From: Aromatoleum toluclasticum ATCC 700605
GTDB taxonomy: Bacteria > Pseudomonadota > Gammaproteobacteria > Burkholderiales > Rhodocyclaceae
NCBI RefSeq assembly: GCF_000378245.1
Contig: NZ_KB899507.1
Location: 62,001 to 126,000, forward strand
DNA length: 64,000 nucleotides
Reading direction: 5' to 3'
Part shown: positions 61,182 through 64,000 of the stretch, piece by piece
Layout: the number at the start of each line of letters is the position of its first letter
How positions within the stretch are numbered: position 1 is the stretch's first letter
Program-made: the position numbers and the translations under genes
The notes under the pieces: generated by a model
The model's input: the letters and a program-made list of their open reading frames with translations, nothing else
Databases searched by the model: none
What the model was told of the DNA's origin: nothing

Positions 61182-61955
61182 TCAGCCGGGCCAGACGCTC
61201 GATTCGGCGCCGCCGTCGACCTCGATGACCTTGCCGGTCACCCAGCGCGACGCATCCGACGCGAGGTAGAGGGCCGCCGCGGCGATGTCCTCGGTCTCGC
61301 CCAGGCTCTGCAGCGGAGTGTTCTTGATCATTCCGTCGCGCATCTCTACGGGCAGCACGCGATTGAGCGCATCGGTGAGAATCGGTCCCGGCGCGATCGC
61401 GTTCACGCGCACCTGGGGCGCGAAATCCTGTGCGAGCAGCCGGGTCAGCTGCGTCAGCGCAGCCTTGGCGGTGCCATAAGCGCTGAAGTGCGGCTGCGCA
61501 TAGCGCGCGGCGCCGGAGGTAATGTTGATGATGTTTCCGCCACCAGCCTCGCGCATCAGCGGCACGCACAATTGGCTCAGCGCATAGGCCGAACTCACGT
61601 TGAAGCGGAACACGTCCTCGAACTGCTCGGGCGTCATCTTCAGCGGGTGGTTCGGTCCCGCGCCGCCCGCGTTATTCACGAGATGCGTCACGCGGCCGAA
61701 CGTCTCCTGCGCCGCGGCCACGAGGGCGGCCCGCCTTGAAGCGTCATTCACGTCGCAGGACACCGCGAGCGCCTGCCGCCCCATCGTGCGCACTTCGGCT
61801 GCAACAGCCTCGACGTCGACGAGCGTGCGCGCGGCGCACACCACGTCTGCCCCGCGCTCCGCGAAGGCCAGCGCGATCGCACGCCCAATGCCCCGTCCCG
61901 CGCCCGTCACCACTGCGACGCGGCCTTCCATGCTGAAGCGATCGATGATGCCCAT
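61182..61955 (-). CDS. Short-chain dehydrogenase/reductase
   Basis: 257 residues with the classical SDR motifs: TGAGRGIGRAIA (cofactor loop, about 17-28), NNAGG (about 92), and the catalytic Ser-Tyr-Lys with ITSGAAR, YGTAK (Tyr about 159). The residue after the second strand region (ARTLVD) favours NADP(H), though this is uncertain. It would interconvert a hydroxyl and a ketone in the same pathway; the substrate is unknown. ATG with GGGAGAT upstream. Confidence 0.9.
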   Translation of the reverse strand: MGIIDRFSMEGRVAVVTGAGRGIGRAIALAFAERGADVVCAARTLVDVEAVAAEVRTMGRQALAVSCDVNDASRRAALVAAAQETFGRVTHLVNNAGGAGPNHPLKMTPEQFEDVFRFNVSSAYALSQLCVPLMREAGGGNIINITSGAARYAQPHFSAYGTAKAALTQLTRLLAQDFAPQVRVNAIAPGPILTDALNRVLPVEMRDGMIKNTPLQSLGETEDIAAAALYLASDASRWVTGKVIEVDGGAESSVWPG

Positions 61956-61989
61956 GAAATCTCCCGTTGATTGGATCGAACGGGCCCGC

Positions 61990-62967
61990 TCAGCGCGGCG
62001 CCCACAAATCAGGCAGGCCCGGATCGGTCACAGCGACCAGGCGCTTGAGCATCAGCTTGAGCGCCATCACGTCGCCCACCCCCAGCTTGTCGGCAAGGTT
62101 GTCCTCCTGGGCCTTCGCCAGCGCAATCTGGCGTAGCGCAACCTCGCGCCCATCCGCGGTCAGCACGTAGCGGTTTTGCCGGCCGCGGCGCTCGCAGGCC
62201 ACGAAGCGCCGCTCCTCGAGCTGCGCCATCGTCTCGGCGTTCGCCTCGATGCCGGTATAGCTCACGAACGCGTTGAGCTCGTCGAGCGTCAGGTCGTCGC
62301 GGATGCACAGCACCGACAGCAGGAAGAAATTCCCCTCGTCCAGCGCGTCACCCGCAAGCATGCGGCGCAGCCCATACAACATCTGGTAATGCGCGCGCCC
62401 GAGCAGATAACCGAGCAGATCCTCGGTGTAGCTGCATTCGGGCGGCGGCGGCGCGGCGAGACGCAGTTCGCTGCGCGGCTTGCGCGCGGCCAGCGCGTAC
62501 TGCCCGGCCTGATACACCAGCGGCGGCTCCGGGCTGCGGTCGTAGGCGCGTACCTCGCCGACGAAGATCACGTGATCGCCGCCCTCGTAGCTGAACGCAG
62601 TGCGACACTGGAACCGCGCCGTGCAACCGGGCAACAGCGGCGCATCGCTGATCCCCTCGTCGAGCGCGATGCCACCGAACTTGTCCTCGCCCTGCGACGC
62701 GAAGCGGCCCGACAGGCCCTCCTGCGCCGCCGACAACACATGCACGTTCCAGTGCTCATTCGTCGAGAACGCCTCCAGGCTGCGCGCGTTCTTCGCGAGG
62801 CTCCACAGCACCAGCGGCGGATTGAGCGAAACCGAATTGAAGCTGTTGGCCGTGACACCCACCGGCGCCCCATCCGTGCCACGCGTCGTGATGATCGTGA
62901 CCCCGGTCGTGAAGGTGCCGAGCGCGGCACGGAACGCCTGCGGATCAAAGCTCGCTTGTGACGTCAT
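61990..62967 (-). CDS. Flavin reductase with C-terminal MarR-type domain (C1-HPAH-like)
   Basis: 325 residues from the ATG at 62967 (GGAGG eight bases upstream). Residues about 8-165 form a flavin-reductase split barrel (FRAALGTFTTGVTIITT, GVTANSFNSVSLNPPLVL). Residues about 190-320 look like a MarR winged helix (LDELNAFVSYTGIEAN, LEERRFVACERRGRQNRYVLT). The same two-domain layout is known in the reductase C1 of Acinetobacter baumannii p-hydroxyphenylacetate hydroxylase, where the MarR-like domain is autoinhibitory and relieved by substrate. It supplies reduced flavin to a two-component monooxygenase, whose oxygenase gene is not in view and may lie beyond the right edge. Confidence 0.86.
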   Translation of the reverse strand: MTSQASFDPQAFRAALGTFTTGVTIITTRGTDGAPVGVTANSFNSVSLNPPLVLWSLAKNARSLEAFSTNEHWNVHVLSAAQEGLSGRFASQGEDKFGGIALDEGISDAPLLPGCTARFQCRTAFSYEGGDHVIFVGEVRAYDRSPEPPLVYQAGQYALAARKPRSELRLAAPPPPECSYTEDLLGYLLGRAHYQMLYGLRRMLAGDALDEGNFFLLSVLCIRDDLTLDELNAFVSYTGIEANAETMAQLEERRFVACERRGRQNRYVLTADGREVALRQIALAKAQEDNLADKLGVGDVMALKLMLKRLVAVTDPGLPDLWAPR

Positions 62968-63129
62968 CGGGGGGCCTCCGGAAACAGGGAACATGGCCGA
63001 AGTATCAAAGTTGGCCAAGCCTGCAACATCGTCCCAACGGACTAACAGCGAAACCGCAGGATGCAAGCCCCTCCAACGGTGCGAATGCCGCGCCGCCGGT
63101 CGCGATGACAGAGAGAAAAGGAGGAAGCG

Positions 63130-64000
63130 TTAGCGCGGGGGATGCGCGTAATCGCCGGGCGCGAACACGTAGCCATCCATCAGCCGCCGCGCACTGCGGC
63201 TCATCGTGGCCCGCGCGACCCGCCACTCCCCCTCGACGCATGCGGCCGCAGCGCCCACCGTCAGACGCCCCGACGGATGGCCGACGCAAATTTCGCCGCG
63301 CGGCCCGTCAGCGCCGAACAAGCGCGACACCACCGTCCCCGGAATGGCTGCCGCAACGGCCAGGGCAATCGCGCCGGTGCCGGTCATCGCATGATGCAGT
63401 TTGCCCATCGACAGGATGCGCGCGCACAGGTCGATGGCTTCGGCCTCCACCCGCCGCCCGTTCGAAGCGGTGAAGGCTGATGCCGGCGCAACGAAGGCGA
63501 GTTTGGGCGTGTGCGGACGGCCTTCCGTCGCCTCGCCCGCGGTGCGGGCCAGACCCATCGCCACCGCCCCGAAAGCGCGCAAGGACTCGCAGCGCGCGAG
63601 CACCGCCGCGTCCTGGTTGATCTCGGGTTGAAGCTCCGTCCCGCGAAAGCCCAGCGCCGCCGCATCCACGAAAATGGTCGGATTGCCCGCATTGATCAAG
63701 GTCGCCTCGATCCGCCCCAGTCCCGGCACCTCGAGCACATCGATCGGACGCCCGGACGGAAACATGGCTCCGCCTTCGCTGCCCTCCTCCGCCGCGGGAT
63801 CGAGGAATTCGAGCCGGATCTCCGCCGCCGGGAAGCTCACGCCATCCAGCTCGAAGTCACCCATCTCCTGCACCTCGCCCCCCTGCATCGGCACGTGCGC
63901 GATGATCTTCTTGCCGATATTCGCCTGCCAGATCCGCACCACGGCCCGCCCCTCGGCGGGCGCATCGACCAGGCCGCGCGAAATGGCGAAGGGCGCGACG
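63130..64000 (-). CDS. PrpF-type methylaconitate/oxalomesaconate isomerase (N-terminus cut by window edge)
   Basis: About 289 residues are visible up to the right edge, with no start codon needed inside; the N-terminal part is missing. PrpF/DUF453 diaminopimelate-epimerase-like fold with DFELDGV, EGGAMFPSGRP, VPGLGRIEATLINAGNPTIFV and MGKLHHAMTGTGAIALAVAA. Family members isomerise C=C bonds in small polycarboxylates (methylaconitate in the 2-methylcitrate cycle, 4-oxalomesaconate in protocatechuate 4,5-cleavage). Near a meta-cleavage tail the second type is attractive. Upstream end of the minus-strand block, 162 bases before the flavin reductase gene. Confidence 0.85.
   Translation of the reverse strand, partial: VAPFAISRGLVDAPAEGRAVVRIWQANIGKKIIAHVPMQGGEVQEMGDFELDGVSFPAAEIRLEFLDPAAEEGSEGGAMFPSGRPIDVLEVPGLGRIEATLINAGNPTIFVDAAALGFRGTELQPEINQDAAVLARCESLRAFGAVAMGLARTAGEATEGRPHTPKLAFVAPASAFTASNGRRVEAEAIDLCARILSMGKLHHAMTGTGAIALAVAAAIPGTVVSRLFGADGPRGEICVGHPSGRLTVGAAAACVEGEWRVARATMSRSARRLMDGYVFAPGDYAHPPR

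Noticed and set aside
1-64000. CRISPR arrays, tRNA/rRNA genes, insertion sequences, phage or plasmid functions
   Set aside because: No repeat-spacer pattern, cloverleaf, transposase or integrase was found.

Overview
The window is high-GC DNA with long, tightly packed operons, many 4-base ATGA gene overlaps and good Shine-Dalgarno sites. Gene content points to a betaproteobacterium of the Rhodocyclales type (Azoarcus/Aromatoleum/Thauera/Sterolibacterium-like) that degrades hydrophobic alicyclic, isoprenoid or steroid-like compounds through CoA thioesters. The taxon and the substrate are inferences; no rRNA or marker gene is present. No tRNA, rRNA, CRISPR array, insertion sequence or phage gene was seen.

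Layout. (1) 1-5016, minus strand: Ycf48-like lipoprotein, RND/MMPL transporter and DUF1302 outer-membrane-type protein (cut by the left edge), an envelope module often found beside steroid and other lipid-degradation genes. (2) 5431-9230, minus: a three-subunit xanthine-dehydrogenase-family molybdenum hydroxylase. (3) 9481-11014, plus: a 68-residue unknown protein and a SufS-type cysteine desulfurase. (4) 11300-15973, minus: a membrane FeS oxidoreductase of the ETF:quinone type, an SCP-x-type thiolase, its DUF35 partner and an ETF alpha subunit with no beta subunit. (5) 16396-32110, plus: a long catabolic operon with acyl-CoA dehydrogenase, alpha-methylacyl-CoA racemase, two half-size MaoC-type hydratases, a second acyl-CoA dehydrogenase, DUF2889, three class III CoA-transferases, a luciferase-type oxidoreductase, a crotonase, an exported SnoaL/NTF2 protein and a second molybdenum hydroxylase trimer. 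(6) 32167-41456, minus: a signalling island with an EAL response regulator, a giant hybrid kinase, a lone receiver protein, and a NarL-type regulator with its kinase. (7) 41705-45023: a TyrR-like sigma-54 activator divergent from an alanine/glycine:cation symporter that has a clear sigma-54 promoter. (8) 45226-64000, minus: an 18-kb catabolic block with OYE-type reductase, F420-type reductase, two MFS transporters, EthD, amidohydrolase, two crotonases (one BadI/MenB-like), a cysteine-less Ltp2-like thiolase with DUF35, two CoA-transferases, a 79-residue unknown, the meta-cleavage tail (aldolase, acylating aldehyde dehydrogenase, hydratase), an SDR, an effector-sensing flavin reductase and a PrpF-type isomerase cut by the right edge.

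How it may work together (inference). The envelope module handles a hydrophobic substrate. CoA-transferases and the racemase prepare CoA thioesters. The paired dehydrogenases and paired MaoC hydratases perform alpha,beta-oxidation of a branched acyl-CoA, in an arrangement resembling the mycobacterial igr operon for sterol side chains. The thiolase/DUF35 pairs cleave C-C bonds. The BadI/MenB-like hydrolase may open an alicyclic ring. Electrons from the dehydrogenases would pass through ETF to the membrane oxidoreductase. The molybdenum enzymes would hydroxylate or hydrate ring carbons with water. The aldolase, aldehyde dehydrogenase and hydratase finish a 2-hydroxypentadienoate-type fragment to pyruvate and acyl-CoA. 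Two minus-strand promoter regions (about 5.3 kb and 9.3 kb) share a direct-repeat motif that may co-regulate envelope module 1 and molybdenum hydroxylase 1.
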